This document shows positions 54,405 to 63,547 of a stretch of 64,000 bases of DNA, in pieces. The notes below the pieces were generated by a model that saw only the letters and a program-made list of their open reading frames with translations, ran no database searches and was not told where the DNA came from. How positions within the stretch are numbered: the stretch's first letter is position 1; each line of letters begins with the position of its first letter. A program made the translations under genes and the position numbers. This DNA comes from Photobacterium leiognathi (GTDB lineage Bacteria; Pseudomonadota; Gammaproteobacteria; Enterobacterales; Vibrionaceae): assembly GCF_030685535.1 (NCBI RefSeq), contig NZ_CP131599.1:682001-746000 (forward strand). Direction: 5' to 3'.

Positions 54405-55771
54405 TGAAATTAAAAGCGTTAGCCATCGCACTATGTATGGCATCTGTGCCATTTACTGCATCGGCAGAATCTGTAGTGCAACAAGCAAAACAAGAAAACG
54501 TTGCTCAGCAACAGCATAATGCACAGCGTGAAGCGGGCTTTAATCAATCGACGCAAAAAATTCGCAGTGAACGTGATGCACTATTAGCACAGCGTAATGC
54601 GTTAAAGCAGCAAACTGAAACCCTAAGTCAAAGCTTTAGTAAGAATGAAGCAGAATTAGCAAAGTTAGAACAACAGCTACAACTGGACTCTGGCAGTTTA
54701 GGTGAGCTTTTTGGTGTTGTTCGTCAAACAGCTAAAGATTTGAAAGCTGAACAAGGTTACGCTGTCACTGGTGTTGATGTCACTCAATATGTACCTGTGG
54801 TCAATCAAATTGTTGATGCCAAAGCACTGCCTTCAATGACACAGCTAAACGGCTTATGGCAAGCAATGGAAGCACAAATTATTGCAAGCGGTGAGTTGGC
54901 TAAAGTGAAAGTGCCATTTATCAATGGTGAAGGCGAGCAATCTACTGAAGATGCATTACGTTTAGGTGCGCTAGGTTTAGTCGCACAGCAAGGCTATTTA
55001 AAATGGGATGGTGCGCGTCACATTTCAATGGCTTATCAGCAGCAACCTGAAAATGGTCCACAATTAGCGGATTTAGCTAATATTGCAGCAGAAGGCAAAG
55101 AGACCATTGCACTTGATCCTTCTCGTGGTGTGATGCTGGATCAATTAGATAATGCACCAACGTTGGAAGATCGCCTAACGGCTGGTGGTGTTGTTGGTAA
55201 AATTATTCTGTTACTACTTGCTATTGGTGCGGGTATCGCCATTTTCCGTGGTGTGAAATTGGCAACGATCAAGCAACAAATTAAGAAACAGCTTAAAAAT
55301 CCAGACCAAGCGGGCAACAACCCGTTAGGCCGCGTTCTGGCTGTTTATAATAAAGAACAAAATCGTAGCGTAGAAGCACTAGAGTTGCGTTTACTTGAAG
55401 CCATTGTTGATGAGCAACAGGGGCTAGAGAAAGGTTTGTCTATGCTGAAACTGTTTGCTGCACTAGCACCAATGCTTGGTTTATTAGGTACGGTGACAGG
55501 TATGATCGAAACGTTCCAAGTGATCACTCAGTTTGGTAACGGCGATCCAAAAGTAATGGCAGGTGGTATTTCAATGGCATTGGTTACAACTGTTCTTGGT
55601 TTGATTGCAGCTATGCCATTATTGCTTGCTCATAACGTACTAAGCACACAGGCAGAAAACATTCGTTCAATCCTTGAAAAACAAGGCATTAGCTTGGTCG
55701 CTGAACAAGCAGAAAAGAACGATGAGAAAAAAGCGACCAATAAACCCGTAGTTGCAGGACAGGCCGCATAA
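54404..55771 (+). CDS. ttpC: TtpC-like ExbB-family proton channel component
   Basis: A 455-residue protein with signal peptide (to about 22), a long periplasmic coiled coil (25-100) and, after a periplasmic domain, three helices near 266-283, 345-370 and 388-412 in the MotA/TolQ/ExbB fold (KLFAALAPMLGLLGTVTGMI, GGISMALVTTVLGLIAAMPLLL). The extra N-terminal part separates it from ordinary ExbB. TtpC is required for TonB2 function in Vibrio. It overlaps the following exbB start by one base. This is a firm family call. Confidence 0.9.
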   Translation: MKLKALAIALCMASVPFTASAESVVQQAKQENVAQQQHNAQREAGFNQSTQKIRSERDALLAQRNALKQQTETLSQSFSKNEAELAKLEQQLQLDSGSLGELFGVVRQTAKDLKAEQGYAVTGVDVTQYVPVVNQIVDAKALPSMTQLNGLWQAMEAQIIASGELAKVKVPFINGEGEQSTEDALRLGALGLVAQQGYLKWDGARHISMAYQQQPENGPQLADLANIAAEGKETIALDPSRGVMLDQLDNAPTLEDRLTAGGVVGKIILLLLAIGAGIAIFRGVKLATIKQQIKKQLKNPDQAGNNPLGRVLAVYNKEQNRSVEALELRLLEAIVDEQQGLEKGLSMLKLFAALAPMLGLLGTVTGMIETFQVITQFGNGDPKVMAGGISMALVTTVLGLIAAMPLLLAHNVLSTQAENIRSILEKQGISLVAEQAEKNDEKKATNKPVVAGQAA

Positions 55772-56304
55772 TGGATATCAGCATTTTACAAAGCTGGTGG
55801 TTCTCGCTTTCACATTTTATGGCGCAAGGTGGCGCCATATTATGGTGGCTTGCAGCGGTTGTGGTGCTGTGTTGGCTACTGGTGATTGAACGTGTGATTT
55901 ATTTGTTCTTCTATTTTCCTAAACAAAAAAATCAATGGTTAAGCCAATGGATGGCACGACAAGATCATGAATCATGGCATGCTTGTGCCATTCGTGATGG
56001 TTGGCTTAACGAAGCGAAAATTGCTTTAAATCATAATCTTAATTTCATTAAAGTGTTAGTTGCTATCTGCCCTATGCTGGGTTTACTTGGTACGGTCACA
56101 GGCATGATTTCAGTGTTTGATGTGATGGCAACCCAAGGCAGTAGCCAGCCTAAATTAATGGCCTCTGGTATTTCATTAGCTACCTTGCCGACGATGGCGG
56201 GAATGGTGGCTGCATTGGCGGGTATGTTTGTTCACGCGCGTTTATCTAAAGCTTGTCAGATGCGTGAGCTTAAATTGGAAAAATTATTAAGGAGTCAGCA
56301 ATGA
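55771..56304 (+). CDS. exbB2: ExbB proton channel protein of the TonB2 system
   Basis: A 177-residue three-helix inner-membrane protein: helices near 24-44, 88-112 and 129-150 with VLVAICPMLGLLGTVTGMIS and SGISLATLPTMAGMVAAL. It forms the pentameric proton channel around ExbD. It shares a one-base overlap with ttpC and a four-base overlap with exbD, so translation is coupled. Confidence 0.93.
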   Translation: MDISILQSWWFSLSHFMAQGGAILWWLAAVVVLCWLLVIERVIYLFFYFPKQKNQWLSQWMARQDHESWHACAIRDGWLNEAKIALNHNLNFIKVLVAICPMLGLLGTVTGMISVFDVMATQGSSQPKLMASGISLATLPTMAGMVAALAGMFVHARLSKACQMRELKLEKLLRSQQ

Positions 56305-56705
56305 GACTCGGTCGTCGTTCTTCAAACCGTGAAGATGCCCAAATTGATTTAACGTCGATGCTCGACATTGTATTCATCATGCTGATCTTCTTTATTGTTA
56401 CTAGCTCGTTTGTGCGCGAATCAGGTGTTGAAGTTAATCGTCCTCAAGCAAACCATGTGGTAAGTCAAAAAGATGCTGGTATTTTTGTTGCAATCACCTC
56501 TGCTAACGATGTTTATATTGATAAGCGCGTTGTTGATGTGGAACGTGTACAAGCAACACTAGAGCACATGTTAACGGAACAACCAGATGCATCATTGGTG
56601 ATCCAGGCTGATGAACATGCTTACAATGGTACAGTTGTGAAGGTAATGGATGCTGCGAAAGGCGCGGGCATCAAGAATATTGCATTGGCGGCGGAGAAAA
56701 ACTAA
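56301..56705 (+). CDS. exbD2: ExbD protein of the TonB2 system
   Basis: A 134-residue protein with one N-terminal helix carrying the proton-path aspartate (DLTSMLDIVFIMLIFFIV, Asp22) and a periplasmic C-terminal domain. It works inside the ExbB pentamer to couple proton flow to TonB. Overlaps exbB by four bases and tonB by one. Confidence 0.93.
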   Translation: MRLGRRSSNREDAQIDLTSMLDIVFIMLIFFIVTSSFVRESGVEVNRPQANHVVSQKDAGIFVAITSANDVYIDKRVVDVERVQATLEHMLTEQPDASLVIQADEHAYNGTVVKVMDAAKGAGIKNIALAAEKN

Positions 56706-57361
56706 TGATCCGTTTATTAATGGCATTGCCACTCGCCATTGCGGTTGCGTTAGGTTTGTTTACTTTCATGGCGTGGATGGTGGATAACGGAAATCATAAA
56801 GCGCCGGATAATAAAGAGCCTTTGGCTTTCAATATGGTGATGGTGGAGCAAGAACAAGCGCCGCAACGTCGTCAGCGAGTTGCACCACCGCCACCTGAAA
56901 CACCGGAGCCACCGCCAGAAGCAAAGCCTTCAATGTCTAAAATGGCAACAGCAAGTGTTCAGCCTGTTGCTTCTGTTAATAGCTTAGGCTTAGACACCGC
57001 AGTGACGGGCATTGCGATTAATATGCCGAAGTTTAGTGATTTTAGTAGTGCTGCAGCTGCTGTTGGTGAGCCGAGTGTAGGGCTAAGCCTGCAAGCGATG
57101 CCGTTATATCGAGTAGAGCCTCGATATCCACCTCGTGCTTTAAAGCAGGGTAAAGAAGGCTATGTGGTGTTGAAATTCACCATTGATCCGCAAGGTCGCC
57201 CAATTGATATTAGCGTGGTGGAAGCTAAGCCAAGTCGCCTGTTTAATAAAGAAGCGATCCGTGCATTGCGTAAATGGAAATACCAACCTCAAGAGCAAAA
57301 CGGCACTGCTGTGGCGCAGTATGGTCAAACCGCACGTATAGAGTTTAAGTTGAATCAATGA
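56705..57361 (+). CDS. tonB2: TonB protein of the TonB2 system
   Basis: A 218-residue TonB: N-terminal anchor helix (about 7-27), proline-rich spacer (PPPPETPEPPPEAKP near 60-77) and a C-terminal domain from about 140 (YPPRALKQGKEGYVVLKFTI, ending RIEFKLNQ). It spans the periplasm and opens outer-membrane receptors. The spacer is short, as in TonB2 of Vibrio compared with TonB1. The start overlaps exbD by one base; the stop overlaps the next ATG. Confidence 0.93.
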   Translation: MIRLLMALPLAIAVALGLFTFMAWMVDNGNHKAPDNKEPLAFNMVMVEQEQAPQRRQRVAPPPPETPEPPPEAKPSMSKMATASVQPVASVNSLGLDTAVTGIAINMPKFSDFSSAAAAVGEPSVGLSLQAMPLYRVEPRYPPRALKQGKEGYVVLKFTIDPQGRPIDISVVEAKPSRLFNKEAIRALRKWKYQPQEQNGTAVAQYGQTARIEFKLNQ

Positions 57362-58545
57362 TGAAGAAACTAGCATTTATAATTGCTTTAACTGTTGCGA
57401 CAAGTTTACCGTTATCAAGTGCTTATGCGGGTGGGCAATTGTCTCAGCCAATCGCGGTAAAAGTGCAACGTGCCAATAACTTACAGTTAGATAATAAAGT
57501 CGATCAGGCAATTGCTTTATTGGTGTCGTTAAAGCCAACCCAAGCTTATGACAAAGCGTTTGTTCAACGTATGCTTGGGGTGTTTTATTGGCAACAAGGT
57601 AATAGCGCCAAGGCAATCAGTAACCTAACCCAAGCGGTAAAAAGTGGCTTATTGCAAGACGATCAAGCTTGGGTTACTGAACGTATGCTGGCAGATATTT
57701 TGTTATCAGAGCAAAAATACAGCCAAGCGTTACCACATTATTACCAGCTAACAAAACGTATCCCTAAAAATCAAAAGGGATACGAGCTATGGCTTCGTAT
57801 TGCGCAATCCCATTACCAATTAAGCCAATGGTCAAAAGTGCTAACGGCGATGAAGCGTTACGATGGTTATAACCGTAAAGATGAAATGTCGCCGCTATCA
57901 ATTAAACTTGGTGCGCAATTGCAGTTAAAGCAATGGAGCGGGGCGACATCAACCTTAAATCGGTTAATTGCGTTAGAGCCTACTAAGCTGAACTGGTGGC
58001 AACAACTGGCAAATATTCAGATCAGAGCTGGAAAGCCGAACGACGCTTTAAGTACATTGAAGTTAGCAAAATACCAAGGTGTGGCGTTAACACAGCAAGA
58101 CTTACATCGTTTAGCTCAGCTTTATGCTCAACGTGGTATTCCCGAGCGTGCAGCGAAACAAATTGCTGAGCTTGATGGCGCTGATAGCAATACACAATTG
58201 CTGGTAGAGCAAGCAAACTATTGGCAAATGGCAAGAGAGTGGCAATCAGCGATTAATGTATGGCGAAAAGCAGCTCAGCGTAATAACAAGTACCGTTGGC
58301 AGTTAGCACAGTTGTTATTGCAAGAAGGCCATTACCAAAAAGCGTTAACGGAACTAAATAAAGTAAAACGTAAAGATAAACAGGCTGATGTTGAATTGGC
58401 GAAAGTACGTGCATATTACAAGTTGAATGATTTTGACAATGCAATTATTCATGCCAAACAAGCGAATAATATTAAAACATCAGCGGCGGCATCTAGCTGG
58501 GTAAAATATTTATCGCAAATGCGTGAAATGGAAGAAACCAGTTAA
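57358..58545 (+). CDS. TPR-repeat periplasmic protein closing the TonB2 operon
   Basis: A 395-residue exported protein: signal peptide to about residue 24 (ends SSAYA), then ten or so TPR-like helices (for example FYWQQGNSAKAISNLTQAVK, and LLLQEGHYQKALTELNKVKR). This is the usual last gene of the Vibrio TonB2 cluster, thought to help assembly or interaction with the receptor. The first ATG overlaps the tonB2 stop; a second ATG comes directly after it and is equally possible. A strong terminator follows. Confidence 0.88.
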   Translation: MMKKLAFIIALTVATSLPLSSAYAGGQLSQPIAVKVQRANNLQLDNKVDQAIALLVSLKPTQAYDKAFVQRMLGVFYWQQGNSAKAISNLTQAVKSGLLQDDQAWVTERMLADILLSEQKYSQALPHYYQLTKRIPKNQKGYELWLRIAQSHYQLSQWSKVLTAMKRYDGYNRKDEMSPLSIKLGAQLQLKQWSGATSTLNRLIALEPTKLNWWQQLANIQIRAGKPNDALSTLKLAKYQGVALTQQDLHRLAQLYAQRGIPERAAKQIAELDGADSNTQLLVEQANYWQMAREWQSAINVWRKAAQRNNKYRWQLAQLLLQEGHYQKALTELNKVKRKDKQADVELAKVRAYYKLNDFDNAIIHAKQANNIKTSAAASSWVKYLSQMREMEETS

Positions 58546-58581
58546 TTATTCATAAGCATAATTATCTGTTTTGAGTAAGTT

Positions 58582-58613
58582 AAAGAGGCGAGCCACTGTG
58601 CTCGCCTCTTTTA
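58582..58613 (+). terminator. Terminator of the TonB2 operon
   Basis: A perfect 12-base stem AAAGAGGCGAGC with its complement and a 6-base loop, then TTT. Confidence 0.85.
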
Positions 58614-58730
58614 TATTTGAGATATTAATGTTTATTTAAATTAATAAGTTAAAGTCTCTTCGTAAGTTTTGAAACTTCAAGCTTTGTTACGATCTAGTCA
58701 CCAACGTAAACAATGTAAATTAAATGCCAA

Positions 58731-58745
58731 TAAGAACGATTATCA
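58731..58745. promoter_or_regulatory. Possible Fur half-site before the metal-uptake gene set
   Basis: TAAGAACGATTATCA: the right half ATTATCA is perfect but the left half fits poorly (about 11 of 15 with the 7-1-7 consensus). It lies 49 bases before the PepSY-type gene, a good promoter position. A Zur site was looked for but not seen. Confidence 0.35.
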
Positions 58746-58793
58746 ATTAAATTCACATCTATTCTCAGTCGGTAGTTAGTTTCTTTGGCAACA

Positions 58794-59420
58794 ATGTTAA
58801 AGCATAAAAGCGTTCAACTGTGGGCTCGACGCCTGCACATTTACATTTCAATGGCACTGTTATTAGTCGTTTTGTTCTTCGCAATTACAGGTATTACGCT
58901 TAACCGTCCTGAAGTGTTTGTCTCTGATTTTCCGAACATTACAGAGCAACAGCTAACACTACCTACTGAACTGTTTTCTTCTCAGCAAGGCAAATTTGTA
59001 CCCAATACAAAAGCATTGCTCGATTACTTATCTCAGCATGCAAATGTGAGTGGCATACCTTCTGAAGTTGAAGTGTTTACCGATCTTGATGGTAACGAAC
59101 TCATCGAAGGGGAGATCTCGTTCGATTACAAAGGCCCTGGTTATAACGCTACTGTTTTCATCGATATGACGACTGCAGAAGCCACGATTGAAAGCACCCA
59201 TTACGGGATCATTGCGGTTTTAAATGATCTTCATAAAGGGCGAAATAGTGGTGAAGTGTGGAAGTGGTTTATCGATATCACTGCAGTATTAATGATTTTC
59301 TTCGTTTTAACAAGTGTGTGTTTATTGCTACCTAAGAAGAAAACACTAATCACTTCAATGAAGTGGATGGGCGCTGGCTCAATCATCACAGCATTCATTT
59401 ATCTTGCTTTTGTTCCTTAG
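58794..59420 (+). CDS. PepSY-associated TM helix protein
   Basis: A 208-residue inner-membrane protein: LHIYISMALLLVVLFFAITG is the first helix with a conserved His, a periplasmic domain of about 120 residues follows, then two more helices (about 163-182 and 188-205). This is the layout of PepSY-associated TM proteins, which sit in loci for iron or other metal uptake and may act in reduction or release of imported metal chelate. It is first in a rightward run of genes leading to the metal ABC transporter. ATG at 58794 chosen over a TTG three codons before. Confidence 0.82.
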   Translation: MLKHKSVQLWARRLHIYISMALLLVVLFFAITGITLNRPEVFVSDFPNITEQQLTLPTELFSSQQGKFVPNTKALLDYLSQHANVSGIPSEVEVFTDLDGNELIEGEISFDYKGPGYNATVFIDMTTAEATIESTHYGIIAVLNDLHKGRNSGEVWKWFIDITAVLMIFFVLTSVCLLLPKKKTLITSMKWMGAGSIITAFIYLAFVP

Positions 59421-59437
59421 TATTTAACAGGTTAACG

Positions 59438-59962
59438 ATGACCATTAAAAATAAAATGAAAAAGACCTTACTGGCAACGTTACTGTTGGCGCCATTATCA
59501 ACGGTATTTGCAAAGCCTTTACCAGAGTCAGCCAAATTAGATGTTGAGTTGACCTTACCGAGTATTGAAACCTCCATGTACGCACGCCCTTACGTTGCGG
59601 TGTGGATTGAAGATAGTCAACGTAAGCCTGTTCGCACGATGCAGCTGTGGGTAGGAAAAGATGAGTGGCTAAAAGATTTACGTAGCTGGTGGCGAAAAGT
59701 TGGTCGTTACGATCGTGAACTGGTTGATGCTGTTACCTCTGCGACTCGTCCTGTTGGTGAATACCGATTCTCTTGGGATGGTTTAGACGATAAAGGTAAT
59801 CGTGTAGAGCAAGGGGATTACACCTTCTATGTTGAAGTGGTTCGTGAGCACGGTGGTCGTAACTATCTGCGTCAAAAACTTTCTTTAGGTGAAAGCGAAG
59901 CTAGCTATGTTTTAGCACCAACTCAAGAAACAGGCACCATCAAGATTAACTACAAACTTTAA
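59438..59962 (+). CDS. DUF2271 periplasmic protein
   Basis: A 174-residue exported protein: signal peptide to about residue 24 (ends TVFAK), followed by the DUF2271 domain (LDVELTLPSIETSMYARPYVAVW, later EYRFSWDGLDDKGNRV and ending GTIKINYKL), a beta-sandwich fold. It is regularly next to PepSY-type and DUF4198 genes in metal uptake loci. Start at 59438 with AGGTTAACG upstream. Function unknown. Confidence 0.85.
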   Translation: MTIKNKMKKTLLATLLLAPLSTVFAKPLPESAKLDVELTLPSIETSMYARPYVAVWIEDSQRKPVRTMQLWVGKDEWLKDLRSWWRKVGRYDRELVDAVTSATRPVGEYRFSWDGLDDKGNRVEQGDYTFYVEVVREHGGRNYLRQKLSLGESEASYVLAPTQETGTIKINYKL

Positions 59963-59975
59963 GTGAATTGTCATC

Positions 59976-60807
59976 ATGAATAATAAATATAAAGCGCTAT
60001 CTCTGGCTTGTTTGGTTGCTGCAGGACTTGGCATGACGTCAGTGGCTCAAGCTCACCCTCGTTGGGTTGTACCATCACACTTTACTGTTTCGAAAGAAGG
60101 CGGTGACTGGCTATCTTTTGACGTGACAGCGTCACATGGAACCTTTGTTTACGATAAGCCAGCAAGTATTGAAACTACACAGGTGATCATGCCTGATGGC
60201 CGTATGACAACCCCTAACTTTACTATCCGTGGTAAACGTCGTGCGATTTTTGATTTCTTCTTTGAAGAAGAAGGGACACACAAAATTCAAATTAATCAGA
60301 CGCCTAAATACTACACATATTATAAAGCGGGTCGTCGTGACACTGTTAAATGGGCTGAAGCTAATAAAGCTAACCGTTTGACCGTATTACCAGAAAAATC
60401 ACGTGACGTTGTCACTCAAGTTAACTACACCCGTGCAGAAACCTATGTGACTGTTGGTAAGCCATCGAAAAAGGCAATGGAGTTAACCTAGTGAATACTT
60501 GGAAATGGTACCTGTGACACATCCATCTGACATTGTTGAAGGTGAGCCTGTGACATTCCAGTTCTTCTTTAATGGTAAACCGCAAGCTGGCGTAACTGCC
60601 GACATTACTCGTGAAGGTACTTTATACCGTAACCATCAAGAGCAAATTGATGTGGTGAGTGACAAAGACGGCATGATCACATTTACACCAGCTGTTGCAG
60701 GTCGCTACCTGATGAAGTCGAACTACAAAGGCATGGTAGAAAACGATCCTATGTATGATCGTGCGAATGTTAACGTTCATCTAACCTTTGAAGCGCTTCT
60801 TCAGTAA
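59976..60807 (+). pseudogene. DUF4198 gene split by a single-base frameshift
   Basis: The first frame encodes 171 residues: a signal peptide ending VAQAH, then DUF4198 sequence (PRWVVPSHFTVSK, GGDWLSFDVTASHGTFVYDKP). It stops with TAG at 60489. The same protein goes on from about 60487 in the next frame (PSEYLEMVPVTHPSDIVEGE, then GKPQAGVTADITREGTLYR) to 60807. Removing one C from AACCTAG at 60487-60488 restores a single reading frame of about 276 residues. Either the gene is recently broken or there is a sequencing error. DUF4198 proteins bind metal or ligand in the periplasm of metal-uptake systems. Confidence 0.8.
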
Positions 60808-60899
60808 TTCATCGTTAATTTACTGTTTCGTTAGGCGTGTGATTAATGCGCCTAACCTTTTATAACGTTTAAGCCATTAGTGGCTTGTTTGAGATAGTT

Positions 60900-61223
60900 A
60901 TGAAAATTAAATCTTCCCTTTTATCTGTATCGCTATTTTGTGTGGGTACGTTTTCAAGCGCAGCTTTTGCCCACTTTCCATTGATGAGTTGTTGGTTTGA
61001 ATCTGACAAGGTGCTTTGTGAAGCAGGGTATAGCGATGGTAGTACTGCTGTTGAATACAATGTTGATATGTTTGACTACGACGACAATTTGATTGCTAAA
61101 GCAATGACAGATAAACGTTCAATTGCGGAATTTACCAAACCTGATACCGATTTTTACTTGGTATTCGATGCTGGACATGAAAACCCAGTGGAAGTGGATG
61201 TGGTAGAGATTAAAGAGAAATGA
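60900..61223 (+). CDS. Small secreted protein in the metal-uptake gene set
   Basis: A 107-residue exported protein with a signal peptide ending FAHF near residue 25, mature part with CWFESDKVLCEAGYSDGS (a pair of cysteines) and a beta-type core DYDDNLIAKAMTDKRSIAEF ending EVDVVEIKEK. It overlaps the next gene by four bases (ATGA), so it is co-translated. A similar small secreted protein accompanies DUF4198 genes elsewhere as I recall, but I cannot name a family. It may be a DUF4198-related single domain. Confidence 0.65.
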   Translation: MKIKSSLLSVSLFCVGTFSSAAFAHFPLMSCWFESDKVLCEAGYSDGSTAVEYNVDMFDYDDNLIAKAMTDKRSIAEFTKPDTDFYLVFDAGHENPVEVDVVEIKEK

Positions 61224-61816
61224 TCCGTCAATCTGTTCGATCTGATAACGGTGATCGTGAAGGCAAATGGGTTGGCTTGTGTATTGGCTTAATTTTACTG
61301 ATTGCTTTTGTGCTATTGCCTTATCACCAAGCGAAAGAACCAGAAGCCGCGTTACTTTCTCATCAGGTTGCGATCAATGATTTATCACCTGATGAATTGG
61401 CAATGGTCGCGGAATTACGTTTAGCCCATGAAGAAATTCGTAACTTGTTCCAAGACACAGTTCTAGAAAATGGCACAGGTAGTTTACCAAAACTTAATGA
61501 GCTAGAAGAGTTTTGGATTGCACCTTTTGTGAAAGATAAAAGCTGGCAACGTAAAGGTCGTCATCAATGGACACTGGTTGCAGACGGTACGTATCAAGGT
61601 CTTCGTCAAAGTGATTCGGGTTCGATGTCAATCGTACTAAACAGCCATACTAAAGCTCCTGATATTTGGCTTGCTATGGATGACCAAGCTAAACCTTTTG
61701 AAACTAAACAAAAGGTTGATGAACAGCAATTAATTTCAAACGGTTGGACACAAATAGTCTTCCAACCTGTTGCTGAAAATACATCATCTTCAGCTAATTC
61801 AACCCATTCTCATTAA
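61220..61816 (+). CDS. Membrane-anchored DUF6162-like protein
   Basis: A 198-residue protein with an N-terminal anchor helix (about 19-36, WVGLCIGLILLIAFVLLP) and a periplasmic part rich in acidic residues and tryptophans (ELEEFWIAPFVKDKSW, IWLAMDDQ) ending in a Ser/Thr/His tail (SSANSTHSH) that could bind metal. The layout fits the DUF6162 family found beside metal ABC transporters; this is from memory and not checked. It overlaps the preceding gene by four bases and is followed 55 bases later by the binding protein. Confidence 0.6.
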   Translation: MIRQSVRSDNGDREGKWVGLCIGLILLIAFVLLPYHQAKEPEAALLSHQVAINDLSPDELAMVAELRLAHEEIRNLFQDTVLENGTGSLPKLNELEEFWIAPFVKDKSWQRKGRHQWTLVADGTYQGLRQSDSGSMSIVLNSHTKAPDIWLAMDDQAKPFETKQKVDEQQLISNGWTQIVFQPVAENTSSSANSTHSH

Positions 61817-61871
61817 ATGAGGCAGAACATTGGTCTCTGCCTTTTCTCAATCTACTGAGATATTTATAACA

Positions 61872-62792
61872 ATGAACAAATTAATTAAATCAAGTCTTAG
61901 TGCCTTAGCTGTTTTGGCTGCAATGACGGCAAGTTTTAATAGCTTTGCGGCAGAAAAGAAGACAATAGGTATTACGCTTCAGCCTTACTATAGCTATGTA
62001 AAAGCAGTGGTAGGAGATAAAGCGGAAATCCTGCCGCTAGTCGATGCAGGCTTTAACCCTCATAACTATTTGCCTCAACCTAACGATCTTAAGCGTTTGA
62101 AACAAATGGATATCATTGTAGTAAATGGTATCGGTCATGATGATTTTGCATTGAAAGTGATTCAAGCGGCAAACCGTGATGATTTAATTGTAATTGAAGC
62201 GAATAAAGATGTGCCTCTACTGCCTGCGATGGGTCAATCAGTAGGCACTGGCGCGGTAAACCCACATACGTTTGTTGGCTTATCGACCACAATTCAAAAG
62301 GTTTACACCATTGCCAATGAACTGGCGAAAATCGATCCAGAAAACGCAGCTGAATACCGTAAGAATGCGCGTAACTATGCCAAACAATTTCGCTTGATGA
62401 AGCGTGATGCGATGTTGACGTTAGGTGACTTAGATACCGCAGGTATGAAAGTGGCAACTACACACAATGCTTATGGCTATCTATTACAAGAGTTTGGTGT
62501 AGATGTAGCTGCTGTTATTGAGCCTGCTCATGGGGTAGAGCCAAGCGCAAGCCAACTGCAAGAAACGATTGAAAAGATCAAACAATCGGGCATTGACGTG
62601 CTGTTTTACGAGCTAAATATGCCAAACCGTTATGTTGATACCATAGAAAAAGCAACAGGTGTTCAGTTATACCGCTTTTCTCACATGACTCATGGTCAAT
62701 ACGATCCGAAGAAAGTCGAAATTGAAATGAATGAAAACCTGATGACGTTAGTTGAAGCAATGAAATTTGCGGCTAAGAAGGATCAAGCATGA
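61872..62792 (+). CDS. Metal ABC transporter substrate-binding protein (ZnuA/TroA-like)
   Basis: A 306-residue periplasmic binding protein of cluster A-I: signal peptide to about residue 27 (ends NSFAA), metal-site residues expected in AGFNPHNYLPQP (first His), VNPHTFVG (second His) and TTHNAYGYL (third His), and a distal acidic ligand. The helical backbone typical of this family runs through DPENAAEYRKNARNYAKQF. It lacks the long His-rich loop of classical ZnuA, so Mn or Fe are as possible as Zn. Four bases overlap with the ATPase gene. Start at 61872 chosen over an upstream frame for its signal peptide. Confidence 0.88.
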   Translation: MNKLIKSSLSALAVLAAMTASFNSFAAEKKTIGITLQPYYSYVKAVVGDKAEILPLVDAGFNPHNYLPQPNDLKRLKQMDIIVVNGIGHDDFALKVIQAANRDDLIVIEANKDVPLLPAMGQSVGTGAVNPHTFVGLSTTIQKVYTIANELAKIDPENAAEYRKNARNYAKQFRLMKRDAMLTLGDLDTAGMKVATTHNAYGYLLQEFGVDVAAVIEPAHGVEPSASQLQETIEKIKQSGIDVLFYELNMPNRYVDTIEKATGVQLYRFSHMTHGQYDPKKVEIEMNENLMTLVEAMKFAAKKDQA

Positions 62793-63547
62793 TCATCGGC
62801 CCAAGTATTCAGCTTAAGAACGTCAATCTTCAATACGGTGTGAATCAGATTTTGTCTGATATCACCCATCAGTTTGAAGGTGGTCAATGTCACGTTGTGA
62901 TGGGGCCAAACGGTGGTGGCAAAACCTCATTGCTACGTTCAATTTTAGGCTTAACCCCGTTCGGTGGGGAAATTGACATTTTATGGGATGAATCAGTCAA
63001 TAACGGTAAAGCGGGCACTATCGGTTATGTTCCGCAAAAAGCCATGTTTGAGCAAAGCTTACCACTAACCGTGATGGATTTTATTCTGCTGAATCAAACT
63101 CGTTCACCGCTATTTTGGCGTCAACGACAAAAAGACAAACAACGCGCATTGGCTCAATTAGATCGTGTAGGTATGGCAAGCCGTGCTGAACGACGTATGG
63201 GGCAGTTATCTGGCGGTGAGCAACAGCGCGTTTTGTTCGCACAAGCGTTACTCGATAACCCCGATCTGTTGGTACTTGATGAACCAACAACCGGGATGGA
63301 TGAGCAAGGTGTTCGTTATTTAGAATCCTTGATCAAAGATTTTGTGGGACAAGGCAAAACGGTGCTGGCTGTTCACCATGATGTTACAGCTGTGCGCCGA
63401 TTACAGGCACAAGTACATGTTGTTAATCGTGTTTTGGTCGATAGCGGTGATTACAGTGAAGTCTTAGTGCCAGAAAAAATTGAGCGTTTATTCAATCACT
63501 ATACTCAGCCGTTTGAATCAGATTCAGCGAAGAAAGAGGTCGCATAA
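62789..63547 (+). CDS. Metal ABC transporter ATP-binding protein
   Basis: A 252-residue ABC ATPase: Walker A MGPNGGGKTSLL near 36-47, signature LSGGEQQRV near 138-146, Walker B LLVLDEP and H-loop AVHHD. It drives the metal permease. Overlaps the binding protein by four bases and the permease by one (TAATG), so the three are one unit. Confidence 0.95.
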   Translation: MIIGPSIQLKNVNLQYGVNQILSDITHQFEGGQCHVVMGPNGGGKTSLLRSILGLTPFGGEIDILWDESVNNGKAGTIGYVPQKAMFEQSLPLTVMDFILLNQTRSPLFWRQRQKDKQRALAQLDRVGMASRAERRMGQLSGGEQQRVLFAQALLDNPDLLVLDEPTTGMDEQGVRYLESLIKDFVGQGKTVLAVHHDVTAVRRLQAQVHVVNRVLVDSGDYSEVLVPEKIERLFNHYTQPFESDSAKKEVA

